Source: Paraburkholderia phenazinium (lineage in GTDB: Bacteria > Pseudomonadota > Gammaproteobacteria > Burkholderiales > Burkholderiaceae). From it: a stretch of DNA of 64,000 bases. The stretch spans positions 4,402,001 through 4,466,000 of the forward strand of contig NZ_FSRM01000001.1 in NCBI RefSeq assembly GCF_900141745.1, read 5' to 3'. The position numbers were made by a program, and so were the translations under genes. Below are positions 35,851-44,880 of the stretch, piece after piece. Under the pieces are notes generated by a model. It saw only the letters and a program-made list of their open reading frames with translations. It ran no database searches and was not told the origin of the DNA. The first letter of the stretch is position 1. Each line of letters begins with the position of its first letter.

Positions 35851-36603
35851 GTGCTTCGTCAACTGACGCTCGATCTCGGCACCCCGCCGCCCTCGACATT
35901 CGACAACTTCTTCGCCGGCTCCAACGCAGAGCTGGTCACGCGGCTGCGCGGGCTGGAAAGTGCGCTCGCAGCCGGACCCGTGGCTGATCGCTCGTTCTAC
36001 ATCTGGGGCGAGGCGGGCAGCGGCCGCACCCATCTGCTGCAGGCGCTGGTCCACGAGGCACAGCCCGGGCACGCGTGCTTTGCAAGCCCCCAGAGCAGTC
36101 TCGCTGCGTTTGCCTTCGACCCGCGAGTGGCGCTCTACGCCATCGACGATTGCGACGGCCTGTCCGGCGCCCAGCAGATCGCCGCGTTCAACCTCTTCAA
36201 CGAAGTGCGTGCGCATCCCACCAGCGCTTTGGTGGCGGCCGGCAACGCGGCGCCGATCGGCCTCGCGGTACGTGAAGACCTGCGCACGCGCCTCGGCTGG
36301 GGTCTGGTGTTTCACCTCGCGCCGCTGCCCGACGACGTCAAGGCTGCCGTGCTCAAGCACGCCGCCCGTGAACGCGGCATCGCGCTCGCCGACGACGTGC
36401 CGGCCTACCTGCTCACTCACTTCCGGCGCGATATGCCCAGCCTGATGGCCTTGCTGGACGCGCTCGATCGCTTCTCGCTCGAACAGAAACGGGCGGTCAC
36501 CTTGCCGCTGCTGCGCGCCATGCTGGCATCCCCGGCGGACACTGAAGAGTCGAGAACGGCAACCGTTGCAGCCGCTTCAAGTAAAATAGGCCCCCATGGC
36601 TAA
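35851..36603 (+). CDS. hda: DnaA regulatory inactivator Hda
   Basis: 250 residues, AAA+ protein like the DnaA central domain. N-terminal RQLTLDLGTPPPSTFDNFFAG includes the QL-L-type clamp-binding motif. Walker A is WGEAGSGRTHLL (about 52-63) with Arg in place of Lys, a known feature of Hda. Walker B is LYAIDDCDGLSG. It promotes DnaA-ATP hydrolysis on the loaded clamp. Start is GTG 35851, which places the clamp motif at the very N-terminus. The end overlaps the HAD gene by 8 bp. Confidence 0.93.
   Translation: MLRQLTLDLGTPPPSTFDNFFAGSNAELVTRLRGLESALAAGPVADRSFYIWGEAGSGRTHLLQALVHEAQPGHACFASPQSSLAAFAFDPRVALYAIDDCDGLSGAQQIAAFNLFNEVRAHPTSALVAAGNAAPIGLAVREDLRTRLGWGLVFHLAPLPDDVKAAVLKHAARERGIALADDVPAYLLTHFRRDMPSLMALLDALDRFSLEQKRAVTLPLLRAMLASPADTEESRTATVAAASSKIGPHG
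36582..36587 (+). promoter_or_regulatory. -10-like TAAAAT just before the HAD phosphatase gene
   Basis: TAAAAT inside the 3' end of hda, ending 8 nt before ATG 36596; no Shine-Dalgarno in the interval. Candidate internal promoter. No clear -35. Confidence 0.4.
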
Positions 36604-37282
36604 TCTCGCACTCTTCGATCTCGACCACACGCTCATCCCCACCGACAGCGACCACGAATGGGGCCGCTTCATGGTGAAGCACGGCATGGTCGACGCCGAA
36701 AACTTCGCACGTGAAAACGACCGTTTCTATGCCGACTACAAGGCCGGCAAGCTCGACATTCACGCCTATCTCGTCGCCATGCTGACGCCGCTCGCGAAGT
36801 ACTCGCGCGCGCAGCTCGCCGAGTATCACCAGATGTACATGCACGAAGTGATCAAGCCCACCATCGTGCCGGTCGCGCTCGAACTGGTGCGCCAGCATCG
36901 CGACGCGGGCGACCTGTGCTGTATGGTCACTGCCACCAACGAATTCATCACCGGCCCGATTGCCGCCGTGTTCGGTGTCGACAAACTGATCGCCTGCGAA
37001 GCGGAAACCGTGGACGGCCAGCCGCACTCGGACTACACCGGCCGTCCCACCGGCACACCCAGCTACAAGGAAGGCAAGATCGTCCGTACCGAGGCGTGGC
37101 TCGCTTCGCTCGGCAAGACATGGTCGGACTTCGAGCGCAGCTATTTCTATAGCGATTCGCATAACGACATCCCGCTGCTCCAAAAGGTCACTGACCCGAT
37201 TGCGACCAATCCGGACGACACGCTGCGCGCTCATGCGCAAGCGCACGGCTGGCGCATCCTCGAACTCTTTCAACCCACGTGA
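36596..37282 (+). CDS. HAD-superfamily phosphatase (HAD-IB, SerB-like)
   Basis: 228 residues. Motif I is LFDLDHTLI (Asp nucleophile about residue 8, second Asp 10), motif II is CCMVTATNEF (Thr/Ser region), and motif III/IV is the Lys in GTPSYKEGKI with FYSDSHNDIPLLQKV. HAD-IB members hydrolyse phosphoserine or other small phosphates, some histidinol phosphate; from memory, Burkholderia relatives at this locus are simply annotated HAD hydrolase. It overlaps hda by 8 bp and pcnB by 4 bp. Substrate unknown. Confidence 0.9.
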   Translation: MANLALFDLDHTLIPTDSDHEWGRFMVKHGMVDAENFARENDRFYADYKAGKLDIHAYLVAMLTPLAKYSRAQLAEYHQMYMHEVIKPTIVPVALELVRQHRDAGDLCCMVTATNEFITGPIAAVFGVDKLIACEAETVDGQPHSDYTGRPTGTPSYKEGKIVRTEAWLASLGKTWSDFERSYFYSDSHNDIPLLQKVTDPIATNPDDTLRAHAQAHGWRILELFQPT

Positions 37283-38883
37283 TCAAAAAATTTATCCGTA
37301 AGCTGTTCGGACAGGATCCGGCACCCGCTGACAACACCGCCCCCTCCGAAGCAGACGAAGCGTCCCGCGCCCCGGCAAAAACCGGCCATAGCGACGCCAG
37401 CAGCACTACCTCTGCGGCCAGACCGCGCCGCAAACCGGCGGCGTCACGCGACACCACCAAGGCCGCACCCGAGCCCGACGTGCCAGTGATCATTCCCGCT
37501 GACGTGCACGGCATCAACCCGGCGCTGATCTCGAGGAACGCCATTCGCGTCACCGAGGGGCTGCAGCAGGCCGGCCACCGGGCATTTATCGTCGGCGGCG
37601 CCGTACGCGACCTGCTGCTCGGCATCGCGCCGAAAGACTTCGACGTCGCTACCGACGCCACGCCCGAGCAGGTGCAGAAGCTGTTCCGCCGCGCGCGCAT
37701 CATCGGCCGGCGTTTTCAGATCGTGCACGTGCAGTTCGGTCAGGAAATCATCGAAACCTCCACGTTCCGTGCCCTGGTCGATCCACCCGCCGCCGACGCC
37801 GCGCCGCCGCGGCGCCTGAAGCGCGACGAACTCGACCGCCGCACCCACGCGGTCGACGCCAGCGGCCGCGTGCTGCGCGACAACGTCTGGGGTGAGCAGC
37901 ACGAAGACGCCACCCGCCGCGACTTTACGATCAACGCGATGTACTACGATCCGGCCACGCAAACCGTGCTGGACTATCACAACGGCATGGCCGATATGCG
38001 TGCCCGTCTGCTGCGCATGATCGGCGATCCGGCCACCCGTTACCGCGAAGATCCGGTACGCATGCTGCGCGTGGTGCGTTTTGCCGCCAAGCTCGGCTTC
38101 GAGATCGAAGACACGACTCGCGCGCCGATCAAGGAAATGGCGGATCTGATCAACAACGTGCCGGCTGCGCGTCTGTTCGACGAAATGCTCAAGCTGATGC
38201 TGTCGGGCTACGCACTTGCCTGTCTGCAGCGCCTGCGCCAGGAAGGCCTGCATCATGGCCTGCTGCCGCTGCTCGACGTAGTGCTCGAGCAGCCGCACGG
38301 CGAGAAATTCATCACGCTCGCGCTCACCAACACGGATAACCGTGTGCGCGCCGGCAAGCCGGTTTCGCCCGGCTTCCTGTTCGCTACCCTGCTGTGGCAC
38401 GACGTGCAGCAGCGCTGGCAGGCGTTCGAGGCAAACGGCGAATATCCGGTGCCTGCGCTGCACCGGGCGATGGACGAAGTGCTCGACATGCAAACCGAGA
38501 AACTCGCCATCCACAAACGTTTCTCATCGGATATGCGCGAGATCTGGGGCCTGCAGTTGCGCCTCGAAAAGCGCTCGGGCCGCAGCGCGCTGAAGCTGAT
38601 GGAACACCAAAGATTTAGAGCGGGGTATGATTTCCTCCTGTTGCGCTGCGAATCGGGCGAACTCGAAGAGTCGGTCGGTGCGTGGTGGACGGAGTTCATC
38701 GAAGGAGACGCCGTCGCGCGCGAGACATTGCTCACGCAAGGCGGGAAGGACCGGAGCCCCAAAAAACGCCGGAGGCGCAGCAGTGGCGCCAGAAACCGCA
38801 AACCGGGCGACGGAATGGAGGGCGGTGCGACCGTGGAGCGCGCAGCAGACGACGTGAGTCACGAAGGCTCACACGAAGACTGA
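37279..38883 (+). CDS. pcnB: Poly(A) polymerase I
   Basis: 534 residues; GTG 37279 overlaps the upstream TGA as GTGA. Class II nucleotidyltransferase: AFIVGGAVRDLLLGIAPKDFDVATDATP supplies the catalytic carboxylates, ETSTFR and HEDATRRDFTINAMYYDP the rest of the head, then the RNA-binding helical part (RMLRVVRFAAKLGFEIE). The very basic C-terminal tail (SPKKRRRRSSGARNRKPG) distinguishes it from CCA-adding enzymes. It tails mRNAs for decay. A 60-residue Ala/Pro/Asp linker precedes the catalytic head. Operon with the HAD gene. Confidence 0.93.
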   Translation: MIKKFIRKLFGQDPAPADNTAPSEADEASRAPAKTGHSDASSTTSAARPRRKPAASRDTTKAAPEPDVPVIIPADVHGINPALISRNAIRVTEGLQQAGHRAFIVGGAVRDLLLGIAPKDFDVATDATPEQVQKLFRRARIIGRRFQIVHVQFGQEIIETSTFRALVDPPAADAAPPRRLKRDELDRRTHAVDASGRVLRDNVWGEQHEDATRRDFTINAMYYDPATQTVLDYHNGMADMRARLLRMIGDPATRYREDPVRMLRVVRFAAKLGFEIEDTTRAPIKEMADLINNVPAARLFDEMLKLMLSGYALACLQRLRQEGLHHGLLPLLDVVLEQPHGEKFITLALTNTDNRVRAGKPVSPGFLFATLLWHDVQQRWQAFEANGEYPVPALHRAMDEVLDMQTEKLAIHKRFSSDMREIWGLQLRLEKRSGRSALKLMEHQRFRAGYDFLLLRCESGELEESVGAWWTEFIEGDAVARETLLTQGGKDRSPKKRRRRSSGARNRKPGDGMEGGATVERAADDVSHEGSHED

Positions 38884-38931
38884 CGCGGCCATGTTGCTCG
38901 CCGTCGAACGATAGTCGCAGGAAGTTATGCC

Positions 38932-39501
38932 ATGACGGTTGCTTATCTCGGCCTCGGCGCGAATCTCGGGGATGCGCGCCAGACCCTGAAAGACGCGGTA
39001 GTGTGTCTCGCCCAACAGCACACCATCACCGTGCTCGCCAAGTCGAGCCTGTATCGCACTGCGCCCATCGACGCGGGCGGTGACGACTACTACAACTGCG
39101 TCGTGAAGCTCGATACCACCCTGCCGGTCCGGCATCTTCTGGCGCTGTGCCACAAGATCGAACTGCACTTCGGCCGCGAACGGCCGTTTCGGAACGCCCC
39201 CCGCACGCTCGATCTCGACATTCTGCTGTTCGGCGACTACTCGATCGAGGAACCGGATCTGATCGTGCCGCATCCGCGTCTGATCGAGCGCGCGTTCGCA
39301 CTGGTGCCGCTCGTCGAAGTCGACCCTGACTTGACGATTCCACAACACGGTCGCGCCGACGCGTTTCTCGCGGCCGTTGCCGATCAGCGTATCGAAAAGA
39401 TGAAGTCGCCGTGTCAGTGTCCGGTGCTCAATGCGTTGAGCGGCGGCAGTGATAGCGAAGCCGGCACTAGCGGCAAATCCACCAAAGGCGGCTGCTCATG
39501 A
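38932..39501 (+). CDS. folK: HPPK, 6-hydroxymethyl-7,8-dihydropterin pyrophosphokinase
   Basis: 189 residues. AYLGLGANLGDARQTL opens it, SSLYRTAPID and YYNCVVKLDTTL follow, and RPFRNAPRTLDLDILLFGD carries the two catalytic Asp and the Mg-binding loop, then LIVPHPRLIERAFALVPL. It transfers pyrophosphate from ATP in folate synthesis. The usual end is extended by about 30 residues (CPVLNALSGGSDSEAGTSG), Ser/Gly-rich and without a motif. AGGAAG precedes the start. Overlaps the next gene by 4 bp. Confidence 0.95.
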   Translation: MTVAYLGLGANLGDARQTLKDAVVCLAQQHTITVLAKSSLYRTAPIDAGGDDYYNCVVKLDTTLPVRHLLALCHKIELHFGRERPFRNAPRTLDLDILLFGDYSIEEPDLIVPHPRLIERAFALVPLVEVDPDLTIPQHGRADAFLAAVADQRIEKMKSPCQCPVLNALSGGSDSEAGTSGKSTKGGCS

Positions 39502-40214
39502 GCACGTCTCCGCTGACGGTCACCGCCCCCCAGCTACGCCCGCCGTTTCGCTATATCGCGATTGAAGGGCCGATCGGGGTTGGCAAGACCTCGCTGGCAC
39601 GACGCCTCGCGGAACGATGGTCAATGCAACCAGTGTTCGAGCGGCCACAGGACAATCCGTTTCTCGAACGCTTCTATCGCGACACCGGGCGTTACGCGCT
39701 GGCCGCGCAACTGCACTTTGCCCTTCAGCGTGCCCAACAGGCGCAGGAGGTTGCGGCAGCGTACGCGGCGGGCACAGCGCTGATCGCCGATTTCATGACG
39801 GAGAAAAACGAGATCTTCGCCCGGTTGACACTGCCTGAAGACGAATGGCAGTTGTATCGCGCACTCGCAAAGCAGATCGATGCACAGACTCCGCGCGGAA
39901 CCACCGCGGGAAGTCCGGGCACTGCCCCAGCGCCGGATTTTGTGGTGTACCTGCAGGCCAGCCCGGAAGTGCTGTTTGCGCGGATCCAGAAACGCGCGAT
40001 CCCAATGGAACTACAGATCTCGAACGCGTACCTGCACTCCCTATGCGACGCGTATAACGACTTCTTCTATCACTACGACCGCACGCCGGTGCTGACGGTC
40101 AACGCCGAACACCTGAATCCGCTCGACTCGGACGCGGACCTTGCGCTGCTCGTCGAACGCATCGAGACGATGCGCGGGCGCAAGGAATTCTTTGTCAAAG
40201 GCACGTCGCTCTGA
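39498..40214 (+). CDS. Deoxynucleoside kinase (deoxyadenosine/deoxyguanosine kinase family)
   Basis: 238 residues. P-loop [19 protein letters not shown] (motif about 24-32), [34 protein letters not shown], the lid region [16 protein letters not shown] and [17 protein letters not shown]. Salvages deoxynucleosides to monophosphates. The family includes dGK/dAK of Gram-positives and insects; substrate choice cannot be told here. An insert [14 protein letters not shown] (about 137-150) is low complexity. It overlaps folK as ATGA and is followed after 37 bp by panB. Confidence 0.9.
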   Translation: MSTSPLTVTAPQLRPPFRYIAIEGPIGVGKTSLARRLAERWSMQPVFERPQDNPFLERFYRDTGRYALAAQLHFALQRAQQAQEVAAAYAAGTALIADFMTEKNEIFARLTLPEDEWQLYRALAKQIDAQTPRGTTAGSPGTAPAPDFVVYLQASPEVLFARIQKRAIPMELQISNAYLHSLCDAYNDFFYHYDRTPVLTVNAEHLNPLDSDADLALLVERIETMRGRKEFFVKGTSL

Positions 40215-40251
40215 GCGACGGTGCCCTCCTCCTTTTCCAACGGAACACCCC

Positions 40252-41067
40252 ATGAGCTATTTGCAGGAAACGAGTAGGAACGCCATTACCGTTCCGAAAC
40301 TGCAGGCAATGCGCGACGCGGGCGAAAAGATCGCCATGCTCACCTGTTACGACGCGAGCTTTGCGGCACTGCTGGACCGCGCGGGCGTCGACGTGCTGCT
40401 GATCGGCGATTCGTTAGGGAATGTGCTGCAAGGCCAGACGACGACGCTGCCGGTCACGCTCGGAGAAATCGCGTATCACACGGCCTGCGTTGCGCGGGCA
40501 CGCCCGTCAGCGCTGGTCGTCGCCGATCTGCCGTTCGGCACCTACGGCACACCGGAGACGGCCTTCGCCAGCTCCGTGGAGTTGATGCGCGCGGGCGCCC
40601 AGATGGTCAAGCTGGAAGGTGGCGAATGGCTCGCCGATACGGTGCGCTTCCTGGTGGAGCGAGCCATTCCGGTATGTGCGCATATTGGCCTCACGCCACA
40701 GTCGGTGCACGCATTCGGCGGCTTCAAGGTGCAGGGCAAGACGGAAGCCGGCGCAAGCCAGTTGCTACGCGACGCGCTCGCTATTCAGGACGCGGGTGCT
40801 CAACTGGTCGTGATCGAGGCGGTCCCGACTCAGCTCGGCACCGAAGCCACCAGGCAGTTGCGGATTCCGACCATCGGCATTGGTGCGGGGGTGGAATGCT
40901 CGGGGCAGGTGCTCGTGCTACACGACATGCTCGGGATTTTCCCCGGCAAGCGTCCGCGATTCGTCAAAGATTTCATGCAGGGACAGCCGAGCATTTTCGC
41001 GGCCGTCGAAGCGTATGTGCGCGCGGTGAAGGACAGCTCGTTCCCCGGCCCGGAACATACGTTTTGA
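40252..41067 (+). CDS. panB: 3-methyl-2-oxobutanoate hydroxymethyltransferase
   Basis: 271 residues from ATG 40252. First committed step of pantothenate synthesis, using methylene-THF. Seen: [33 protein letters not shown] (Mg-binding Asp), [53 protein letters not shown]. The ORF extends upstream into the kinase gene but that part is out of frame with it and unsupported. It is followed by a good terminator at 41079. Confidence 0.96.
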   Translation: MSYLQETSRNAITVPKLQAMRDAGEKIAMLTCYDASFAALLDRAGVDVLLIGDSLGNVLQGQTTTLPVTLGEIAYHTACVARARPSALVVADLPFGTYGTPETAFASSVELMRAGAQMVKLEGGEWLADTVRFLVERAIPVCAHIGLTPQSVHAFGGFKVQGKTEAGASQLLRDALAIQDAGAQLVVIEAVPTQLGTEATRQLRIPTIGIGAGVECSGQVLVLHDMLGIFPGKRPRFVKDFMQGQPSIFAAVEAYVRAVKDSSFPGPEHTF

Positions 41068-41078
41068 GATTGGTGTGC

Positions 41079-41107
41079 CGGACGGTTTGGGACCCGTCCG
41101 ATTTTTG
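41079..41107 (+). terminator. Rho-independent terminator after panB
   Basis: CGGACGG (41079-41085) pairs with CCGTCCG (41094-41100), followed by ATTTTTG. Confidence 0.85.
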
Positions 41108-41116
41108 TTGAATGCC

Positions 41117-41178
41117 TGGACGTCTATCTTCTTCGGTTCATTTACGCGGCTCCGCCGCAAACCGAAGAGAAACGTCCA
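41117..41178 (+). promoter_or_regulatory. Long imperfect hairpin directly before a small ORF
   Basis: Three stacked stems: TGGACGT/ACGTCCA (41117-41123 with 41172-41178), TCTTCGGTT/AACCGAAGA (41130-41138 with 41060-region mirror 41160-41168) and GCGGC/GCCGC (41146-41150 with 41154-41158). The outer 3' strand ends in the A of the small ORF's ATG, so in RNA it would hide the start region. Confidence 0.65.
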
Positions 41179-41312
41179 TGAGCCCCATTTGCCTGATCAA
41201 CGTCGCGGGAATCCGCGATCACGCTTTGCACCTCACTGACATGCCGCGATCCACGTGGCATGTACGCCTGGTCGACTGGGTGGCGCGCCTGTTGCTCATC
41301 TACTGCGCTTGA
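41178..41312 (+). CDS. Putative 44-residue small protein between panB and pabB
   Basis: ATG 41178 to TGA 41312, reading MSPICLINVAGIRDHALHL and ending VDWVARLLLIYCA. Most third codon positions are C or G, as in real genes here, and GAAGAGAAA lies before the ATG. The C-terminal 18 residues form an amphipathic or membrane-seeking helix with Trp. No homologue is known to me. The preceding hairpin could control its translation. It could equally be chance reading of an untranslated region. Confidence 0.4.
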   Translation: MSPICLINVAGIRDHALHLTDMPRSTWHVRLVDWVARLLLIYCA

Positions 41313-41437
41313 ATGACGCTTGTCTCAGCGCCGCGCTACTTCCCTTACACGCAGCGCGACCTGCTTTGGCGGAGCGGCCGCCTAACCGACCTGCTGCCGT
41401 ACACCAACCTCGCGAGCCTGTCGTCGTGGCCGGAATC

Positions 41438-43444
41438 CTACCCTGCGACACGCGCCGGTAAGGCACCCCGCAACGCGTTGCATATAAGAAGCGCGTCGGC
41501 ATTCAATACGTCAGCGCGCCTCAGGACACGCTCCTGCGCATCCAACTCCGCATCTTCAAGCAGCACTCCTCGCATCACCCCAGGCAACACGCCTGACGAT
41601 AACGGCGGCGTCCACCAGCGCCCATCCAGCTTCACGAATACATTCGAACGGCCGCCTTCAGTCAACTCGCCGCGCTCGTTAAAAAACAGCGTGTCGAACG
41701 CACCCAGGGCCTCGGCGTTGCGCCAGCCGCGGTCGTATTCCGCCCGGCGCGTGGTTTTGTGATGCAACAGCATGTCGCTCGCCTGGGTGGCCGTGAAACC
41801 GTGATCGGGGGCGAGCAGTACGCCGACGACATTGTCGGACAGTGGCGTCAGCGCTGCTGCGCTAATCTGCACCGCACCACCTTTGGCGAGAGCAAGTCGT
41901 ACGCGATGCGGTACTCCGGCTGACAGCGCAGCGCACTGCGCTTCGATTCGCTCGCGCAAATCCGCTTCGTCGAACCTGAAACCGAGCCACGCCGCACTCG
42001 CCGCAAGCCGTGCGAGATGGCGCGCCACGTGGCGGACACCGTCCTCACGCGTCGCGTACATCGTTTCGAATAGCTCGAAGCCTGGATCGGCGTTAGTGAG
42101 GAATCTCGCTTTCCACTGGCACTCCGCGTATTCGTCAGCGGCAACGCTGTCGAGCACGATGCCCGCCCCAACGCCCATGCTGCCGCTACGGGTGCCGGTT
42201 CTGCCGTCCGGCGCATCGAGCGTCAAGGTGCGAATCGCGACGGACAGACAAAAGTCGCCGCAGACGCTGTGGGTGTGGTTTGAGGCGCTCGCCACTTCTG
42301 GAGCGTGCGAGTCGTTTGTCACGTCCGAGGCATCTGAGACATCCGACGCGTTTGCCGAATCTGAAGAAGCGTTTGTGGTGTGGCTGGCGGCATCGAGCCA
42401 GCCGATCGCGCCGGTGTACAAACCGCGTGGCGAGGTTTCAAGCCTGTCGATCAACTGCATCGTCCGATGCTTCGGTGCACCGGTAATCGATCCGCACGGA
42501 AACAAAGCGCGCAGCACGTCCGCAAACGAAGTCTGGGCACGTAACCTCGCCTCTACAGTCGACGTCATCTGCCACACCGACGCATACGGTTCGACCGAGA
42601 ACAGCGCTGGCACCTTGACCGAGCCCGTCTCGGCGACTCGCGACAGATCGTTGCGCAAGAGGTCGACGATCATCACGTTTTCCGCGCGATTTTTCGGATC
42701 GTTGGCGAGAAACTCGGCGGCGTGCCGGTCGGCGACGGGATCGTCCGGGGTACGTGGCGCGGTGCCCTTCATCGGACGCGCGCGTAACGTGACACCCGCT
42801 TTCTCGACAAACAGCTCCGGCGAGCACGACAACACCCAACGGTCGCCGGGCAAGGCGACCAACGCGCCATACGACACCGGCTGCCGCGCCCGCAGCCGGC
42901 GATACAGCGCAGCGGGCGTGCCAAAGACGTCGAACCTGAGCCGGTACGTGTAGTTGACCTGATAGGAATCGCCGATACTAAGCGCGTGATGAATCGCCGC
43001 GATGGCTGCTTCGAATTGCGCCGGATCGACGCTGGGGCGCGCGGCGGTGGTACCCGCTACCGACGGTTGCTCCGCGCCGCCGTCGCGTTGCACCAGCCAC
43101 GCGTCGGCTTCGTCACGCGAGAGCTTCGCGCATTGCTCGAACAATAAAAAACGCAGCGTGGCATCGTCACGCTGCGTTTTATTCTCTGACTGGCGGGACT
43201 GGCCGCCGGAGGACCGCGCACCGTGCAGCACAAGCTGACGGCCGAACTCATAATCGCCGAGCATCACGGCATGCAGACCACGCCGCAAATCAGCGGCCAC
43301 CGCATCGCATACTGCATCGAGCTGCTCCGCATCCACGCAGACACGCTCATGCAGAAACCGCGTGTACAGGCGGCTCGAGCGCCGCGCCGCCGTCGCGTGG
43401 CAATCGTCGAGCAATGCAAACACGGCGTCGCGATCATCCACCAT
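41438..43444 (-). CDS. pabB: Fused aminodeoxychorismate synthase component I and 4-amino-4-deoxychorismate lyase (PabB-PabC)
   Basis: 668 residues from ATG 43444. The N-terminal two thirds is the chorismate-binding enzyme: GDSYQVNYTYRLRF, SCSPELFV, PMKGTAPR (Lys about 226), IVDLLRNDLSRVAETGSV, FPCGSITGAPKHRTMQ. An Asn/Ser/Asp-rich insertion (about 353-393) interrupts it before GDFCLSVAIRTL. The last third (from about 450) is a PLP class IV lyase: FELFETMYATREDG, LHHKTTRRAEYD with the PLP Lys, and NERGELTEGGRSNVFV. Together they make p-aminobenzoate from aminodeoxychorismate; the glutaminase PabA must be elsewhere. It lies 28 bp after dnaJ. Confidence 0.93.
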   Translation of the reverse strand: MVDDRDAVFALLDDCHATAARRSSRLYTRFLHERVCVDAEQLDAVCDAVAADLRRGLHAVMLGDYEFGRQLVLHGARSSGGQSRQSENKTQRDDATLRFLLFEQCAKLSRDEADAWLVQRDGGAEQPSVAGTTAARPSVDPAQFEAAIAAIHHALSIGDSYQVNYTYRLRFDVFGTPAALYRRLRARQPVSYGALVALPGDRWVLSCSPELFVEKAGVTLRARPMKGTAPRTPDDPVADRHAAEFLANDPKNRAENVMIVDLLRNDLSRVAETGSVKVPALFSVEPYASVWQMTSTVEARLRAQTSFADVLRALFPCGSITGAPKHRTMQLIDRLETSPRGLYTGAIGWLDAASHTTNASSDSANASDVSDASDVTNDSHAPEVASASNHTHSVCGDFCLSVAIRTLTLDAPDGRTGTRSGSMGVGAGIVLDSVAADEYAECQWKARFLTNADPGFELFETMYATREDGVRHVARHLARLAASAAWLGFRFDEADLRERIEAQCAALSAGVPHRVRLALAKGGAVQISAAALTPLSDNVVGVLLAPDHGFTATQASDMLLHHKTTRRAEYDRGWRNAEALGAFDTLFFNERGELTEGGRSNVFVKLDGRWWTPPLSSGVLPGVMRGVLLEDAELDAQERVLRRADVLNADALLICNALRGALPARVAG

Positions 43445-43472
43445 CTTGCCCGCCACCAACTTCAAACTTCCA

Positions 43473-44612
43473 TTAATCGAAGAAGCTCTTCACACGATCG
43501 AACCAGCTCTTGCTTTGCGGGCTGTGACGCGCACCGCCCTCGACCAGCGACTTCTCGAACTGCTGGAGCAGCTCGCGCTGCGGCTCGGTGAGCTTGACCG
43601 GCGTCTCGACCTGCACGTGCACATACAGATCGCCTGCAATGCTCGAACGCAACCCCTTGATGCCCTTGCCGCGCAGACGGAAGGTCTTGCCCGACTGGGT
43701 GCCTTCGGGCACCGTAAAGCTCGCGCGGCCCGCCAGCGTCGGCACTTCGATTTCACCGCCAAGTGCCGCCGTTGTGAACGGAATCGGCATCTGGCAATGC
43801 AGATCGTCGCCGTCGCGCTCGAACACCGAGTGCTGCTTGATATGGATTTCGACGTACAGATCGCCCGACGGACCGCCATTGATACCCGGCTCGCCGTTAC
43901 CGGCCGAGCGGATCCGCATGCCGTCGTCGATACCCGCCGGAATCTTCACTTCCAGCGTCTTGGTTTCCTTGACCTTGCCAGCGCCGTGGCAATTCACACA
44001 CGGATCGGGAATGTGGCTACCCGTGCCGTGGCACTTCGGGCAAGTCTGCTGAATGCTGAAAAAGCCCTGCGACATCCGGACCGAACCCGCGCCGTTACAG
44101 GTGGGGCAGGTTTCCGGCTTGGTACCGGGCTTCGCGCCCGAACCGTGACAGACTTCACACGACACCCAGCTCGGCACCCGGATCTGCGTGTCGTAGCCGT
44201 GCGCGGCCTGTTCCAGCGTGATTTCCATGCTGTAACGCAGATCGGCACCGCGGTACACCTGCGGACCGCCACGGCCGCCGCCGCGCGCAGCGCCACCGGC
44301 CGCCTGGCCGAAGATGTCGCCGAAAATATCGCCGAATGCATCGGCAAATCCGCCGAAGCCCTGCGCGCCGGCGCCGCCCATATTCGGGTCGACGCCTGCA
44401 TGGCCATACTGGTCGTACGCCCCACGCTTCTGCGAGTCCGACAGCATTTCATAGGCTTCCTTCACCTCTTTGAAATGCTCTTCCGCATCCTTGTTGCCCG
44501 GATTGCGGTCGGGGTGATGCTTCATCGCCAGCTTGCGATAAGCCTTCTTGATTTCGTCGTCGCTCGCGTTCTTTGCGACGCCCAGAACCTCGTAGTAATC
44601 CCGTTTCGCCAT
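43473..44612 (-). CDS. dnaJ: Chaperone DnaJ (Hsp40)
   Basis: 379 residues. J domain 1-70 with KHHPDRNPG, a Gly/Phe region ([22 protein letters not shown]), four zinc repeats ([32 protein letters not shown]) and C-terminal substrate domains. Stimulates DnaK ATPase. It is 268 bp downstream of dnaK on the same strand; no separate promoter is obvious, and the gap contains hairpins. No clear Shine-Dalgarno precedes the ATG. Confidence 0.97.
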   Translation of the reverse strand: MAKRDYYEVLGVAKNASDDEIKKAYRKLAMKHHPDRNPGNKDAEEHFKEVKEAYEMLSDSQKRGAYDQYGHAGVDPNMGGAGAQGFGGFADAFGDIFGDIFGQAAGGAARGGGRGGPQVYRGADLRYSMEITLEQAAHGYDTQIRVPSWVSCEVCHGSGAKPGTKPETCPTCNGAGSVRMSQGFFSIQQTCPKCHGTGSHIPDPCVNCHGAGKVKETKTLEVKIPAGIDDGMRIRSAGNGEPGINGGPSGDLYVEIHIKQHSVFERDGDDLHCQMPIPFTTAALGGEIEVPTLAGRASFTVPEGTQSGKTFRLRGKGIKGLRSSIAGDLYVHVQVETPVKLTEPQRELLQQFEKSLVEGGARHSPQSKSWFDRVKSFFD

Positions 44613-44832
44613 ATCGGTTCAACGCCCGCCGCGCAGCAAGGCACGGCGGCTCCTCTTGAATGCTGGAGTCTTACGACTCGTCCGGCCGTTGCTCGCCCCT
44701 CGTTTGCACGAATTGAGCAACGCCCTCCATAAAACAAATGTGCCCGGAGAGCCCAAAAAGGCTCACCAGGCGCGATAACCGCTTTGCAGGTTTATGCCCC
44801 CACAGACGGACACAAACCGTTTTGCAGCCGAC

Positions 44833-44854
44833 CCGCACACATTGCTGTGTGCGG
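44833..44854 (-). terminator. Hairpin at the 3' end of dnaK
   Basis: CCGCACACA (44833-44841), loop TTGC, TGTGTGCGG (44846-44854), perfect 9-bp stem 27 nt after the dnaK stop. No U-run on the minus strand, so it may be an attenuator or mRNA-end protector between dnaK and dnaJ. Confidence 0.55.
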
Positions 44855-44880
44855 CTTTACGGTCAGACGGCGACCTGGCT

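Noticed and set aside
44748..44763. GAGCC/GGCTC hairpin between dnaK and dnaJ as a terminator
   Set aside because: Only a 5-bp stem and no T-run; dnaJ is probably read through from dnaK.
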